64,000 nt of DNA from Branchinecta lynchi. Taxonomy: Eukaryota > Arthropoda > Branchiopoda > Anostraca > Branchinectidae. Under the pieces are notes generated by a model. It was not told where the DNA came from and made no database searches. It was given only the letters and a program-made list of their open reading frames with translations. The translations under genes and the position numbers were made by a program. Where the stretch lies: NCBI GenBank assembly GCA_023053575.1, contig JAKZAP010000010.1, positions 15,585,225-15,649,224 on the forward strand, written 5' to 3'. Numbering within the stretch: the first letter of the stretch is position 1; the number at the start of each line of letters is the position of its first letter. Below, one piece after another: positions 11,161 through 22,674 of the stretch.

Positions 11161-12293
11161 GAAATTTTAATTCTTGTCTGAAGTTGGATTCACCGCCTGT
11201 AGTGTAGGCATGATGTAACCAAAAACAGGGATTTCTGGTTAAATGTTCTGACAGATACTACAAAAAGAATCTCCTGTGCTGCAACTGGAAGTGTAAACAA
11301 CAGATCTGAACTGAACTGAACTGTGCAGATGTCAGTGAAACAGCGAGATGTGCACTATTTTTTCACTGCTGGAATCTTTCTTCACAGAATTTATTAAAAG
11401 GGGAAAACTCAAAGACTGTCCTGCAGTCTGGTAGAGAACACAGCCTTACCTCCTTCTCAATTCTTAAATTTTTCTATTCCATCTGAACTGGTTACCAGGT
11501 TTTTGGTGTGATTTAAATACTTTGCTCATGGCCTTTGTTGTTGTTGTTTCTCGGCTGGAAAAATCCATAAGGAAGCTGTGTTTCCATTCCCAAAAGTTGA
11601 GGAATGACTGCAGCAAAACCGATGATCTACTACTTACAGCTGTTGGCGCATTTTTTTTTTTTCTGCGAAAGAAGGAGATTAAAAAGATGAGATCATGTTA
11701 TTTTAAATATGCAAAGCACCTGCTCCACTTTATGAAATTATGTCATAACCATACATTGACGGAGAAGTTCAAAATTCAAGATGCAAGTGCTGCCCTTTTG
11801 GATGTTTCCTCATCGCTTTCAAAAATCATGGACGACAGGGCCCAACCAGCACACGACGTCGTCCACTGTTTCCTGACAAGATTAAAAATTAAGTGTCTTT
11901 TTCTGTGTTTGTATGTGTTTTGTTTACTTTCTTCATTTAACTCCGCCTTTCCGAAATGGCGGGTCATAAATAAATTACTTAATTTACTTACTTTATTCGT
12001 ATTGTAATGGCTTACATTAGCTCTTTTTAAGGAATCTAAAAGAACCTTCATTTTCGATAAAAACAAAATAAAAAAAATCGAACCACGCTTGGAGCTTTGG
12101 TGGACTTTTCATGTAAAAAATTCATGTATGCTTCCTGCTGGCTTCAGGTTTTTGATAAAAACATGGGAGCCTGTATGTTCGGATTTTAAACGAGAATAAT
12201 TTCATGTAACGGGGTTATTGGGACAACGGATAGTTATTTTGTAAATGGGTGGTCCCGACTCTCCCTCTACCTACTTCCGTTTGTTACTCTATA

Positions 12294-12960
12294 TGACTAA
12301 GTCGAAAACACGCCAGTGATTCTCAGGAAGAAGGAGTAAACGTGTCCGTAACGACTCAAACTCAATGACTCAAATCCTGAGTCAGCGCAGCTTTGACATT
12401 GTTTCTTCCTTTCTTCCGCAGGTACCCGGAGATTCTGCATCGGCAGGGAGAGATAGTCGTCAAGAGTATTCAGTGGAACATTTCCCCCACGTCGTGACTA
12501 CTTTTTACTTTTACTTCCCTGCCCAATTTTTAAGGGGACCCTTTTTAGAGGCCCGATATCTCCCATTTTTTTCACTGAGTCCTACTGGCTACGAAAGCTT
12601 CGGTAGAAAAGACACCGAAAGACAAATGTACCCTATTGTCTAATACGGTGCGGGTACAACAGTCCATGAAAACTGATAGTTAAGTACCCACAGAACGCGA
12701 ATCTTTTCCGCGACAAAATGCGAAACAAAAATTGGACTTGGAGATGAAACGGCGCGCGCAAATTCTTTCCTCCAGCGACGCCAAATTCACATCAGCGAAT
12801 GCGAAAGCTAGACTCCAACCTCGTAATCGGATCGTACTTCCGCTGTAGCCAATACTCTATATGACAGTTCTTGATATGACTAAGTCCAAGACACGCCAGT
12901 GATTCTCAGGAAGAAGGAGTAAACGTGTCCGTAACGACTCAAACTCAACGACTCAGATGT
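12294..12960 (-). repeat. NTLDDYL repeat, copies 2 and 3
   Basis: 12294-12500 and 12862-12960 both contain AACACGCCAGTGATTCTCAG and GTAAACGTGTCCGTAACGAC. The first extends through CTTCCTTTCTTCCGCAGGTA to GTCAAGAGTATTCA. The same block is at 35038-35230. They are reverse complements of the 5800 and 38770 copies. Sequence between the two copies is unassigned. Confidence 0.55.
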
Positions 12961-13109
12961 AACATTGCGAGGTATAGGACTTCTGAATTTGAGAGTGATT
13001 TATCAATGTCCTATAAACGAATTTGAGCATTTTTTTTTTAAATTCCGGTACCCCCCCCCCCAACCGCGGGGTTCGGACTATAAAATATGTCATCTAGACT
13101 AATCTAGAG

Positions 13110-14400
13110 CATAAGCTCTCTCTAAATTCCAAGTTTCACTTCAATCGTTGCACTCGTGTGGGCCCTATGCGAGTCACAGAAATTTCGTGACTCCCCCTCC
13201 AACTCCCCCTGCTGTGGCCGGATACATCTTGAAAACACGAAAGCCGCATCTCTGAAATCTCCTCTTCACGTCCATCCAGTCTGACTAGAACTGGAGCATA
13301 GCCTATCGGCAAATTTCCAGTTCCAGCGCCCTCCCTACCGTGGCCGGATCCAGTCCGAACACCAAATAACAAACGCATCTCATTCGGTAAATCCGTTTGG
13401 TTTCTGTGCATGCCAAGAGTTTCGGAACCGCCCCTCCAGCTCACCCAAGTGTGGTCGCAGGTGGTTCGAACGCATGTTCTCATGTCTAGGTAATCAATTC
13501 TTTTCACCCATTAAGTTACATCTGAATCGGACCACCCGTTCCCAATTTGCGGAAGTCAATTTACGTGATCCCCTTTCCTCACTCCCCAAAGATGTCGGAT
13601 CCAGGAACTGAAGATTTCCTGGGGCATTGTGTCGGGTTCTCTAGTCAGCTAGATCGGGACACGAATATGCTTACAAAGTTCTTAGTACATCTGGAACTGT
13701 TCTAACTCGCGATCACCGGAATTCCGGACAACCACCTCCAACTCCCTCCCCAACAGAGCTCCGATACGATCTGGCCATGTCAATTACGTATGTAGGCCTA
13801 TCCCTCGACTTTAGGCGTTTCACATGTTATCAGGTGCCCCCCTTCTCCCTACCCCCCCCCCCCAAGTAAAGGATCTGATCCGGACTTGACATGGAACATT
13901 TGAGACGACATGTCTTTCATTCATATGCCAAGTTTCATCAAATCCGATCACCCATTGAAGAGTCGTCTATGCCACTAGATTTCGTATTCGCATCCGGGAA
14001 ACGACTATTCTCAAGTCAATCTATTCGAATCCCTGACAAGCCTGCCAAGTTTCATCGTCCTAGCACATCAGGAAGTACCGAACTCGCGGGATCAATAGAA
14101 ACCCAATGCCACCAGATCCGGACCAGATAACAGGACTTCCGAAACCCGAAGTCTTTCTAAATATTAAGGTTCGTACCGGTCACCCGTTCAAAAGTTGCGC
14201 ATGCGACTAGATTCCGGATTCCACATTCCTCCACTCCCCCTGCGATTGTCAGATCAGGGGAACGACTATTTTTAAGTCAATCTGTTCGGGTTCCTGACGC
14301 GCCTGCCAAGTTTCATCGTCCTAGCACATCAGGAAGTACCGAGCTCGCAGGATCATTAGAAATCCGGACTCCCCCACAGTGCAAGGCAAGTTCAATAAAA
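13110..14400 (-). repeat. G/C-run 'aaacttgg' tandem array, copy 1
   Basis: Degenerate units of roughly 110-150 bp, each with a version of GCCAAGTTTCATCGTCCTAG, then CCGATCACCCGTTC and a C-rich run next to a GGATCCGG or CCGGATC word. The same array type is at 28850-29108, 35835-37145, 39500-40790, 56880-57290 and 57630-58700. Open frames in it are by-products of the repeat. The function and class are unknown. Confidence 0.6.
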
Positions 14401-14782
14401 ATGCGCCACAACCGACCAATAGGACGCGAGACTACACAACTTTGTTTACAAACCTTGAAACCTTCTAACTCTCATTATCAAGATAACTCTTTTGCAAAGG
14501 TTTTATTATACCAACAAGAAGAAGCCAGACTAACGTTTCCAGCAACTCAAAGGCCCAGAATGGTTACCAAATAAACTAGTCTCAAAGTCTAAATTCCAAT
14601 ACCTCCTAATGTTAAATTTAGTTGTTATGCTCCCGTGAAGATGTTCTGTTCTCTTCGAGTAGGGTGCAATCTCTGTATACGAGATTAAGAATGACCAAGG
14701 TGAGGCGCTGTCGCGCTCTGCCTTCCCCGAACGAGCATCAGCTTCAAAAATACTTTTAGATCCTACACCAAACGATCAAACT

Positions 14783-15226
14783 ATGTCGTCAAACAAAGAA
14801 CAGATCAACCTGTTAAGATACTTACAGGATTGCATAGACTGGTTCCGGAGCAAGTACCCATATTGCGCTCTGCTTGTCGGTGGGAATTTCAACAGCATCA
14901 GTCCGAAGTGGGTCTCTGAGACACTATTACTGAAGCAGGTAGTCAGATGCAGTACAAGAAAAGCAAATATTCTGGACATGATTTTCACAAACTGCGATGA
15001 ATTTTTCCAAGACCCTTTCACGATTCATCCACTGGGTCGCAGTGATCATCTCATTGTCCTCCTTGAACCAAACGGTTACAAGCCTCCCAAACATTATGAA
15101 ACCTTCAAATACAGACCAGTAACTACCAATGCTATCGGTCAATACAAATCATGGTTGGAAAACCTAAACTGGAACAATATGATGAAGCTTGATGATGCCA
15201 ACTCAATGACTGACCTCTTTCTTTAG
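14783..15226 (+). pseudogene. CR1-like element, endonuclease domain end
   Basis: The frame carries the last part of an APE-type endonuclease: LLVGGNFNSIS in place of the usual GDFN, LDMIFTN, and the SDH motif in LGRSDHLIVLL. The first half of the domain is missing, so the element is 5'-truncated. The stop at 15224-15226 (TAG) is in the same frame as the polymerase ORF that follows, so both belong to one interrupted ORF. Plus strand, antisense to the host gene. Confidence 0.8.
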
Positions 15227-16756
15227 TTGCTGTGGGAGGGATATGATGCTTTTTTTCCTGAAAAACTGAAAACTGTAAATATTCGCGGTAAACCGTGGGT
15301 AACTGATGAGATAAGACGCCTTATCAAACAGAGGGATCGTCTCTTTGCGAACGGGAATAAAGAAGAGGCAAAGAAAATAGGCAAGATCATAGTCAGGAAG
15401 TGTCGGGATGCCCGTAAACAACATCGTATCAGCATTACGGAGAAACTTTTCCGAAGCGATCCCAAGAACTTTCACCGCAGCATCCAAAAATTGATGGGAA
15501 GAAACATTAAGCAAAAGAAGCTTCTCCGGGATGATGGTGAACCGTTCTCTCCTGAAGAGATCAACTCATTCTTTGCTGATATTTGCCGGAAACACGGGCC
15601 TCTAACTGAGCTTCCACCCCGTGAAGAAGAGGTAGTTCAAATCCCAACGATTTCTCCAGAGCAGGTGAAAGATGAGCTAAGTAAGATTTATCTCAATAAG
15701 GCCAGCACACCAAATGAAGTCCCGGCGAAGATTATCGTCCCCTGTGCAAAAGCATTGGCTGCTCCGCTTGCTGCTATATTCAACCAGTCTTTGATAGAAG
15801 AAATTTACCCGTCAGCTTTTAAACAAGCTTTCATCACCCCCATTCCAAAAACGTCGAACCCTACTGGCCTTACGGATTTGAGACCAATTTCTAAAACAAT
15901 GATTTTTTCAAAGGTCTTCGAAGGTTTCTTATTTCGCTGGCTGTGCAGTGACATAGAAGACTCTCTAGACATTCGACAATTTGGCTTTAGGCCTGGTCAC
16001 AGCACAATCCATTATCTCGCACTCCTGCTTGACGACGTCCTTAAGCATCTTGAAAAGGCAAACTCTTACGTAGACCTCCTGATCGCCGACCTCATTAAAG
16101 CGTTTGACTACCTCGATCACGGAAAAGTTGTAATTGCTGCTATAGACATGGGTGCACGTAAATTCCTTGTTCGGATGATCGCTAGTTTTCTCACTGACCG
16201 ATCACACTGTGTACAGCTCAACAATGAAGACATTTCACCGCCTGTTAGGATAACTTGTGGCGCACCACAAGGGACTCGTCTCGGGCCCTTGGCGTTTTTG
16301 ATGGTAGTCAACAAACTCATGATGAACATAGGAAACCATTTAAAGTTTGCTGATGATCTCACACTTCCTCTTCTACGTGATATTCGAAGCAATGAAGATC
16401 GGATGCTCCACAACATGATCGCCAATCTCCATCAGCAATGCTCGGATGTCAAATTAGAAGTCAGCAACTCCAAAAGTCATGTCATGAGGATTAACTTCAC
16501 TAATCAAGTACTACAAACAGTCGAGTCAGAATCGTCGATGAAAACTGAAAATTCTGTAAAAATTCTTGGCATCTTTCTGGATAATAACCTCCAATGGAAA
16601 AGTGAAGTGGGAAAAATAGTGAAAAATAGCTGTGCCACCCTTCGTACGTTTTCTTACCTGAAGCGGTTTGGGGTTCCACGACATGAACTAGTGACACTTT
16701 TATGTAAGGCCCATTTCAGAGTACGGCTGCCAAATTTGGCATCCTGGCTTAAGTAA
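15227..16756 (+). pseudogene. CR1-like element, reverse transcriptase domain
   Basis: About 509 residues of a non-LTR reverse transcriptase. Seen in order: WVTDEIRRLIKQRDRLF (connector), a fingers region with LRPISKTMIFSKVFE, GFRPGHSTIHYLA, LIADLIKAFDYLDH (motif A, Asp present), GAPQGTRLGPLAFL (motif B) and LKFADDLTL (motif C, 16341-16363). CR1/L2/jockey group by these motifs. The frame breaks near 16700-16750, after which the polymerase C-terminus continues in another frame. With an in-frame TAG upstream and this shift it cannot make a whole protein. Confidence 0.85.
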
Positions 16757-17221
16757 AGCTCAGGATGCCGAAATCGAACGACTGCAGAAGAGAGCCTGCA
16801 GAATAATACTTGGTCACAATTACAAATCTTATAACGAAAGCCTTCAAATCCTCGATATCGAAAAACTGTCTGAAAGAAGACATAATCTTCTCATGCGTTT
16901 AGGCCACCAAATTTTGAATTCTCAACACCACAGGACCCTCCTTCCGGACTTCGTTACACCCTCACATGGACCGAATACGCGAAGCAAGGACGACCCAAAG
17001 CCCAAGATTGTTCCCCCACCTACGAAATCTTCCGAAAGATACCTAAATTCATTCGTTCCGTATTTTACTAAACGTTTTAACTGTTCATGATCTATGTTCG
17101 TTTCTTATTTATTGTTTATTAGTTTGCGTCTTACTTGTATTGTAGTGATTGTTTATTTTTCCGGCCCATGTTAGCCTAGTGCTATTAGGGTTCTAAATAA
17201 AATTGATTGATTGATTGATTG
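16757..17221 (+). pseudogene. CR1-like element, C-terminus and (ATTG)n tail
   Basis: Continues the polymerase in a shifted frame: AEIERLQKRACRIIL, EKLSERRHNLLMRLGH, ending at FTKRFNCS and TGA 17088-17090. A short 3' UTR follows with an AATAAAATTG block and a 3' tail of about five ATTG units (17202-17221), the type of microsatellite tail by which this group ends. The tail fixes the 3' boundary. Confidence 0.8.
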
Positions 17222-17222
17222 A

Positions 17223-17629
17223 CCTCATTCATACTCCGTGAGGTAGTGAAGGTTTCCAGGTGAGTGACTTCATCGTTGATGGGACTTTGTGGCAGGTTTC
17301 CAGGACCGTCCAGGGGGAACCATGGGAAGGTGAATCCTAATTCGCCCTAACCAGGTCGCGGTCAGCATGCTTTAATAGAGGACTTCTTGTTTATAAGCGG
17401 TTATCGTAGGGCATTCCCATTCATTTTCAGGGAGGGAATGCTGAGACAACTACAATGCTTTGTCATGTTAGGTTTCCAGCGTTTTTCTCCATTCCAGTGC
17501 AAGGAAGCTTTATCAGTGATGTGTGTGATGTTTTGGTCTGGCGATAAACCTTCGCAAGGGTTCTGGCCCTCACTGAAGCTGTGTTCGATTTGAGTCCTCC
17601 TTCGCTCGGTCTTGTCTTACTTATTACTT
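17223..17629. other. Unassigned stretch after the CR1-like tail
   Basis: No repeat shared with other parts of the window and no supported ORF. Confidence 0.4.
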
Positions 17630-17872
17630 TAAAGCCGTCTTATTTAGCCTTAAAAGGTGAATGAATCAACGGACAAGCACAAGCAAGCGCGGTCTAGAAA
17701 TCTGCCGGAGACAGCACCGAAACTTACTCGGAGATCATGTCATCATCCGCGGCGTCCTGTCTGAGAGAGCACTGACAATTTTCAGCTGACAGAATAAATA
17801 AAGCGGCATTAAGCCGACAAGACAGTTAAATAAAACAGGAATTGGCTGACAGGATAAATCGAACGCGGCTTT
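17630..17872 (+). mobile_element. MITE, AAAGCCGC-ended family, copy 2
   Basis: Ends TTAAAGCCGTCTTATTTAGCC-like and ATAAATCGAACGCGGCTTTG are inverted repeats of about 20 bp. The interior matches 6291-6530 in the same orientation. Non-coding. Confidence 0.6.
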
Positions 17873-17929
17873 GAAATATGAGCGTTGCAATCTCGACCTT
17901 TCCAGGAACTTCTTAAGAAGACTCGAAAA

Positions 17930-18062
17930 ATCAGGCGTACTCTCGCTGTTCCCTGGGGACTCCTTGGGGAGCCGAAGGAAATCATGAGGACAGAGTGAGT
18001 GACGTGACTTCTTGGGGACACCCCGTAGGCCTACGGAGAGACAACGAGAGCACGGGGAATGC
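17930..18062 (-). repeat. TTCTCGCCGTTCCCC family, partial copy 2
   Basis: Contains ACTCTCGCTGTTCCCTGGGG and an end with AACGAGAGCACGGGGAATGC, matching the termini at 2287-2430 and 59309-59632. The middle is missing. It is followed by a poly-T tract at 18068-18083. Confidence 0.5.
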
Positions 18063-18684
18063 TATGTATTTTTTTTTTTTTTTAAGTGATGCAATTAGTC
18101 TGTAAAGGTCCACCTTATTTCCACTTATGTTCTCCTGATCTTTTTTATGCTTATAAACTTGTATTCTTTCAAACAAATAATCATCGCCTTCATAAAAATA
18201 GAAGCCTTTTCTCAAAATCAGCCTTGTCCCATAACTAAACTCAATTCGGATCTCAGAAACTGCCTATATGTCACACTCAATTTTACACAGCGAAACATCA
18301 TACTTCTTATACCGAAACAAAAATTTCAAACACTATCCTTGTTATATCGAGCGTGTTCTACCCTTTTAAAAATAGTAGCTTTTAGTTACTATTTCCGTTC
18401 CAACGTCGTGAAAAGCTACTACGCTGACGGTTCCAACCTTCTCGAAATAGTAGCTAACAGTAACTATTTGCTTATCACTCTCAGGAGCGTAGTAAGCGTG
18501 ATAACTACGATCTCTATGACGTGATTGGCCCGACTAGCCCATGGCACCAGGGGGGGACTGGTATGAAATCTGAGGACCCCTAGCCTAAAATCTGGCCTTT
18601 TTTGGAAAAAAGACCCACCCACCCCCGCCTGGCTGGTATGAAATCTGAAACCGCTAGGGGTACCCCAATACTCGCCGAAAAAAT

Positions 18685-19065
18685 GTGCATAAAAAAAAAA
18701 TATTGCACACACCACCCCCAATAGCAGGGTGTGTAGCATATCGTTCGATTCCAAATTACAAGGTTAGAAGTATGCTGTACTTCTTTTATTATTATCACGA
18801 AGACTATCCAAGTAAAAAGCTTATTTCAGCACACGTGAATGATTTTTTTAAGTTTTTGACCTCGGAAACACTTCAGCATCAGATTTCAAGTAAGGCTTTG
18901 GACTTGGCCAAAGAATGTCTAGTCTTCTACTTGTGCTTTCAGCGGGACGACGGAAAAATTGACAGTTTTTCGTTTTTGTCTCTGCCCTCCTGGTCTTCGA
19001 AGACAGCAGAAGTCCAGCGACTTATTTTTGAGCATACGTTCTCGAATCTTGCTGTAGCCTTATAA
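18685..19065 (+). pseudogene. Unrecognised ORF inside hAT-like element 1
   Basis: 126 codons. The middle (HVNDFFKFLTSETLQ, ISSKALDLAKECLVFYLC, SLPSWSSKTAEVQRLIFEH) has a plausible globular composition; the first 35 codons overlap the G/C-rich hAT end and are less likely to be coding. It may be a transposase remnant. No zinc finger, DDE or RW motif is visible, so I do not assign it. Confidence 0.3.
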
Positions 19066-20496
19066 GGTCGGCCTTATCTTTTCTTAAATATTGCCACTGA
19101 CGCCTTATTTCTTGTGCACGAGTACAAGAAACGGGACAAAATGAAGAAAAGCGCCCGTAGGGACAAGCGTCATTTTACAGAGATGAAAGCTCAGATGGCA
19201 GAAGAGCCATCAAAAAGAGGGAACTCAAGAGCTTTCTACAAAACCACGAACGAGATGATCGGAAAGCGGCCTTGCGTTGACGGACCTGTAAGGGATCCGA
19301 GCGGCCGGCTAATCACTGACCCGAAAAGATCGGCGAAGGCTAGCAGTAAGCTGTGACCCACCCTCTTCAGCCGAAATCACTGGTGCCCTGAAGAAGATAA
19401 AAAACGGCAAGTCGCCCGGAGAAGACCGTATCGCATCTGAGATACTGAAGTGGTCTGTAAACGCCTGCCTAACAGTTTGTATGACACTCTTTAACCTGGT
19501 ATGGGAAAGCGAAAAGGTCCCCCGTCAGTGGACAAGGAGTACTCTAGTCAAAATCTTTAAAAAGGGTGATTCCACTAAGTGTGAAAACTGGCGAGGGATC
19601 AGCCTGCTCTCCATTCATGGCCACCATCCTGCTGAACCGCATAGAGCCAGCAGTCGACAAACACCGCGAGGAACAGCATGACTTCCGCCCAAACCGTTCA
19701 TGTGCGGATCTCATATTCGTGCTAAGAATGCTGCTAGAAGAGTGCAACGAATGGAGGAAAAAGCTCTACCTAGTCTTCATTGACTTCGAAAAAGCCTTTG
19801 ATTCCATCGACCGTGCTACACTGTTGAGAGTGCTCCGGTACTATGGCATACCGGACAAAATCGTACGCCTGATAGCAGCCTTTTACGAAGACATGGAATG
19901 CTGTGTCCGTACCGGTGACGGCAAAACCAGATACGTCCAAATTATGACGTTCGTGAAGCAAGGGTGCGTTCTGTCTTCGCTGCTGTTCGTCCTGATCTGA
20001 AGGATACGGAATTGACATCGGGTATGGCAGAAAAGTAGGAGACATAGACTTTGCCGATGACATCAATCTAATGGAGACCTGCAAACAGAAGCTCCAGGAC
20101 TTCCTCACAAAGACCAGTGAAACAGCTGAACTGTTCGGACTGAGAATAAACATCCCCAAAACGAAGAGTATGGCGAGCAGCGGATCTCCGCTAGATATAC
20201 GCGGTAGGGACCAGCAAGTCGAACAGGTCGTTGAATTCCGATATCTCGGCAGTACAGTTGAAAACACTGGAGCTTGTGAAAGGGAGGTCCAGCCAAGACT
20301 TGGTCAGGCCAGCGGTGTCTTCAATCGGCTAAAGAAGATATGAAGGAGCAGGAAGTACTCCCTTAGACTCAAGCTGAGACCTTTCAACAGCAACGTTCTT
20401 TCCGTACTTCTGTACGGGTCCGAGACGTAGCACCTCAGCCAACAGCTGGAAAAACGTCTTCTGGCCTTTGAAAACGCCTGCCTTAGGCGGATCTTA

Positions 20497-20975
20497 AAGT
20501 TTAACCGAAAAGGGCTAGGATACTACAGTCTAGTTACCCATCACTTGTTCGCTTAAGTAATCTTGAAAACCCGATGAAAAAGCGTTAGTTTGTTTTTCTG
20601 ATATTTCCAAATAATCGATTATCCCACTGTGCTTGCCGCTCTCCCCGTTTTTGTGATATCTCTATGGTGCCTGGAACATTTGGCAACAATACCAGCAGCA
20701 AACGAGTAAATAAATTGTGTATCAAATAAACAAAGAAGTGTCTGCAGTCTGCAGTGCCAAAAACTAGTGCTAGCTAGGGATGTGTCTTGTGTAGTGATAG
20801 TGCAGTGATTTTCGCGGGCGAATTGTGGACGGATTCACCATGGGAAAGCGTCCACATTCCCAACGTCCCTACTGGAGACTACTGTGGACAGAATGAAAAT
20901 CCCCAATAGGTGTTATAATAATTCAATGTATTTGAATCTAAGATGTAAAAATAAGTTGCCTTTTCAGTTAAACTT
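20497..20975 (+). mobile_element. MITE, AAGTTTAACYGAAAAGG family, copy 3, TA duplication
   Basis: Termini AAGTTTAACCGAAAAGG and CCTTTTCAGTTAAACTT, flanked by TA on both sides (20495-20496, 20976-20977). It splits the RTE-like frame, which gives an independent proof of its borders. 479 bp, non-coding. The TA duplication and TIR length fit a Tc1/mariner-type or similar MITE. Confidence 0.75.
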
Positions 20976-21282
20976 TAAACATACACTGGACAGAAAGGGT
21001 TTCGCCAGATGACAGTGCAACCCCTTATTACTGAAGTCATCAAGATCCGGCGCTGGAGGTATCTGGGCCATACAATCAGGATGGGAAGCACCAGACTACC
21101 CAACGCTATCCTGCAATGACATCCGGAGGGATCCAGACGAAGAGGGCGACCGAAGAACGCTCCTCGTCGTACACCAGTCGGATCTTCACAATATCAACGC
21201 GTCTATCCAGCCCGAATGGGCAGATGTATGGGCAGCGGCCCTTATGAGAGACGACTGGCGGCTCTTCTTGGATGCCCTAAGC

Positions 21283-22198
21283 CAGTTGTTCCCAACCGGT
21301 GTTACGCGTACCCCAAGGGGTACGCGAGACCCTTGCAAGGGGTACGCGAAGGAGCCAAAACTGATTTAGTCTGTAGCTTCAAATAACTACTTTTACGAAA
21401 AATCGTGGCACTTAGCGCCGACTCTTACTCTTCTGATTACAAGCCCTAGTGAAAGTCATTAAATGGTGTTGATTCAAAAACAGCTAGCCTACTGCCGTAA
21501 AATCTGTTCCTGTGTCGAACAATATTGTTTCAAGAAGAGTTTCGAAGAGTTTGCAAGTGGCATTAGTTGCGTTTTTGGTCGGCTTTTGGCTTTCCCTTTT
21601 CAACTTTGGCTTTTTATCGTTTTCAGGCCTTTTTTAATATTCTCGCGTTTTCGTAAGTTGCCGTTACTACTAAGGACTTTTCACTTTTCTCGGAAGAAAA
21701 CGCTATTTTGATAAATGCCATTTTATTTGTATTTTACTTGCACTTCAAATTCATTGCACTTCAAATGCACTTCATATTCAAATTCATCTTTAAAATCCGA
21801 GACAGTCTCGAAATACTGATTTTCACTTTGAATCAAATTCATCTTTTATTGGATTTTGGGATAAACTGGCTAAAGTAGCGAGGCAAAAAGACTATTTTAC
21901 GAAAACGCAAAAAAAGTAAAAAGCCGACGAAAAGGCGAGTGAAAAGTCGAACAAAAACGCAGCTATTGTCTTTCAGGTTGCGAATTGCGCTAAGAAAAAT
22001 TTTTGCGACGCAGCTTGATGTAATGATGGAGAACATCAAAACCTAACACAGGTACAGGCTGACTGTAAATAATATGCCGCTAATGACGTCGAGCCGAAAT
22101 TTGACGAAATTTTTTATAGTAACTATCGTCTTTTTCACGTTCTGAAAAAGGGGGTACGCAATCGTGGTACACGGGACGAAAAAGTTTGGGAACCACTG
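21283..22198. mobile_element. hAT-like element 2, 8-bp duplication CCCTAAGC
   Basis: Ends CAGTTGTTCCCAACC and GTTTGGGAACCACTG, flanked by CCCTAAGC at 21275-21282 and 22199-22206. It splits the last codons of the RTE-like element, whose sequence resumes after the second duplication. Subterminal GGGGTACGCG words lie near both ends. 916 bp including a nested 398-bp MITE. No transposase, so non-autonomous. CAGTGGTTCCCAAA-type ends are common among hAT elements of animals. Confidence 0.85.
21566..21963. mobile_element. GTTGCGTTTTT-ended MITE, copy 1
   Basis: Left GTTGCGTTTTTGGTCGGCTT and right AAGTCGAACAAAAACGCAGC are imperfect inverted repeats of about 22 bp, flanked by TA (21564-21565 and 21964-21965). 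398 bp. The interior iterates words such as GGCTTTT and CGTTTTC. It lies inside hAT-like element 2, so it is the youngest layer of the nest. Confidence 0.7.
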
Positions 22199-22674
22199 CC
22201 CTAAGCGCCTATGGAGGTGCAGGAGGAACTAAGGTCTAAGGTAAGGTAACAAAGTTGCTGACTTTATTGGAGAATGCTTCGAACCAACCAAAATCTTCTG
22301 TGACGTGCCGAATATGAGGATTTTCCGATTCTTGGGAGAATTTCGCGGTGTTTTAGGATCCCATATGCCGGTGTGCAGCTTGGACTCTTTGTCGCAGCTG
22401 TTTCGGCCGTGTGATTTCCTGCTAAATGATATGTTACTTGGGTCAGTGTACAAAAAAAAAACCCAAGAGGACCACCCAAATAAAATCTGCTAAATCGGGA
22501 CAAAAACGACCCACCCTACCCGGCTAGGGTCCTCAGATTTCATACCAGTCCCCCCCTGCATGGCACGATATTTTGTCAAAAATAGGAAATTGTGTCCCAG
22601 CCTTGACGCCAAGATGCCAGCGTTCGTGACGTCATGCGTGGTAATTAAGTAAGTAGGGTGGAACACCGCCAATA

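Larger units (their letters stand above)
19110..22248 (+). pseudogene. RTE-like retrotransposon, 5'-truncated and broken
   Basis: Pieces of one polymerase in changing frames: 19114-19356 (connector, FYKTTNEMIGKRP), 19370-19610 (KNGKSPGEDRIASEILK, KKGDSTKCENWRGISLLS), 19610-20000 (DFRPNRSCADLIFVLRML, LVFIDFEKAFDSIDRATL, motif B as KQGCVLSSLLF), 20040-20343 (DIDFADDINLM, FRYLGSTVENTG), then YGSETW and, after an insertion, RRWRYLGHTIRM and SRRRGRPKN. The YGSETW and RGRPK ending is typical of RTE elements. Stops and several frameshifts make it dead. Two elements interrupt it, at 20497-20975 and 21283-22198. It ends in an AAGGT-type tail near 22248. Confidence 0.8.
18548..22558. mobile_element. 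hAT-like element 1, 8-bp duplication CATGGCAC
   Basis: Termini CAGGGGGGGACTGGTATGAA and its complement are perfect for about 31 bp, and the element is flanked on both sides by CATGGCAC (18540-18547 and 22559-22566). A CAG start and an 8-bp duplication are hallmarks of the hAT superfamily. 4011 bp, most of it later insertions (RTE-like element, MITEs, a second hAT). Its own sequence is about 18548-19110 and 22249-22558. No transposase motif is recognised; a plus-strand frame at 18685-19065 (KALDLAKECLVFYLCFQRDD) could be a remnant, but I cannot assign it. Confidence 0.85.
18347..22666 (+). mobile_element. GAGCGTGTTC-ended MITE, copy 1, split by a hAT element
   Basis: The left part, 18347-18547, runs from GAGCGTGTTCTACCC to GCCCATGGCAC. 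The right part, 22559-22666, continues with GATATTTTGTC and ends in GTAGGGTGGAACACCG. The uninterrupted order is confirmed by the copy at 23911-28022, which has GCGCATGATATTCTGC at the same point. Ends are imperfect inverted repeats. Interior words include TAGTAACTATTTCCGTTCC and GGGAGCGTAGTAAGCG. Confidence 0.7.
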
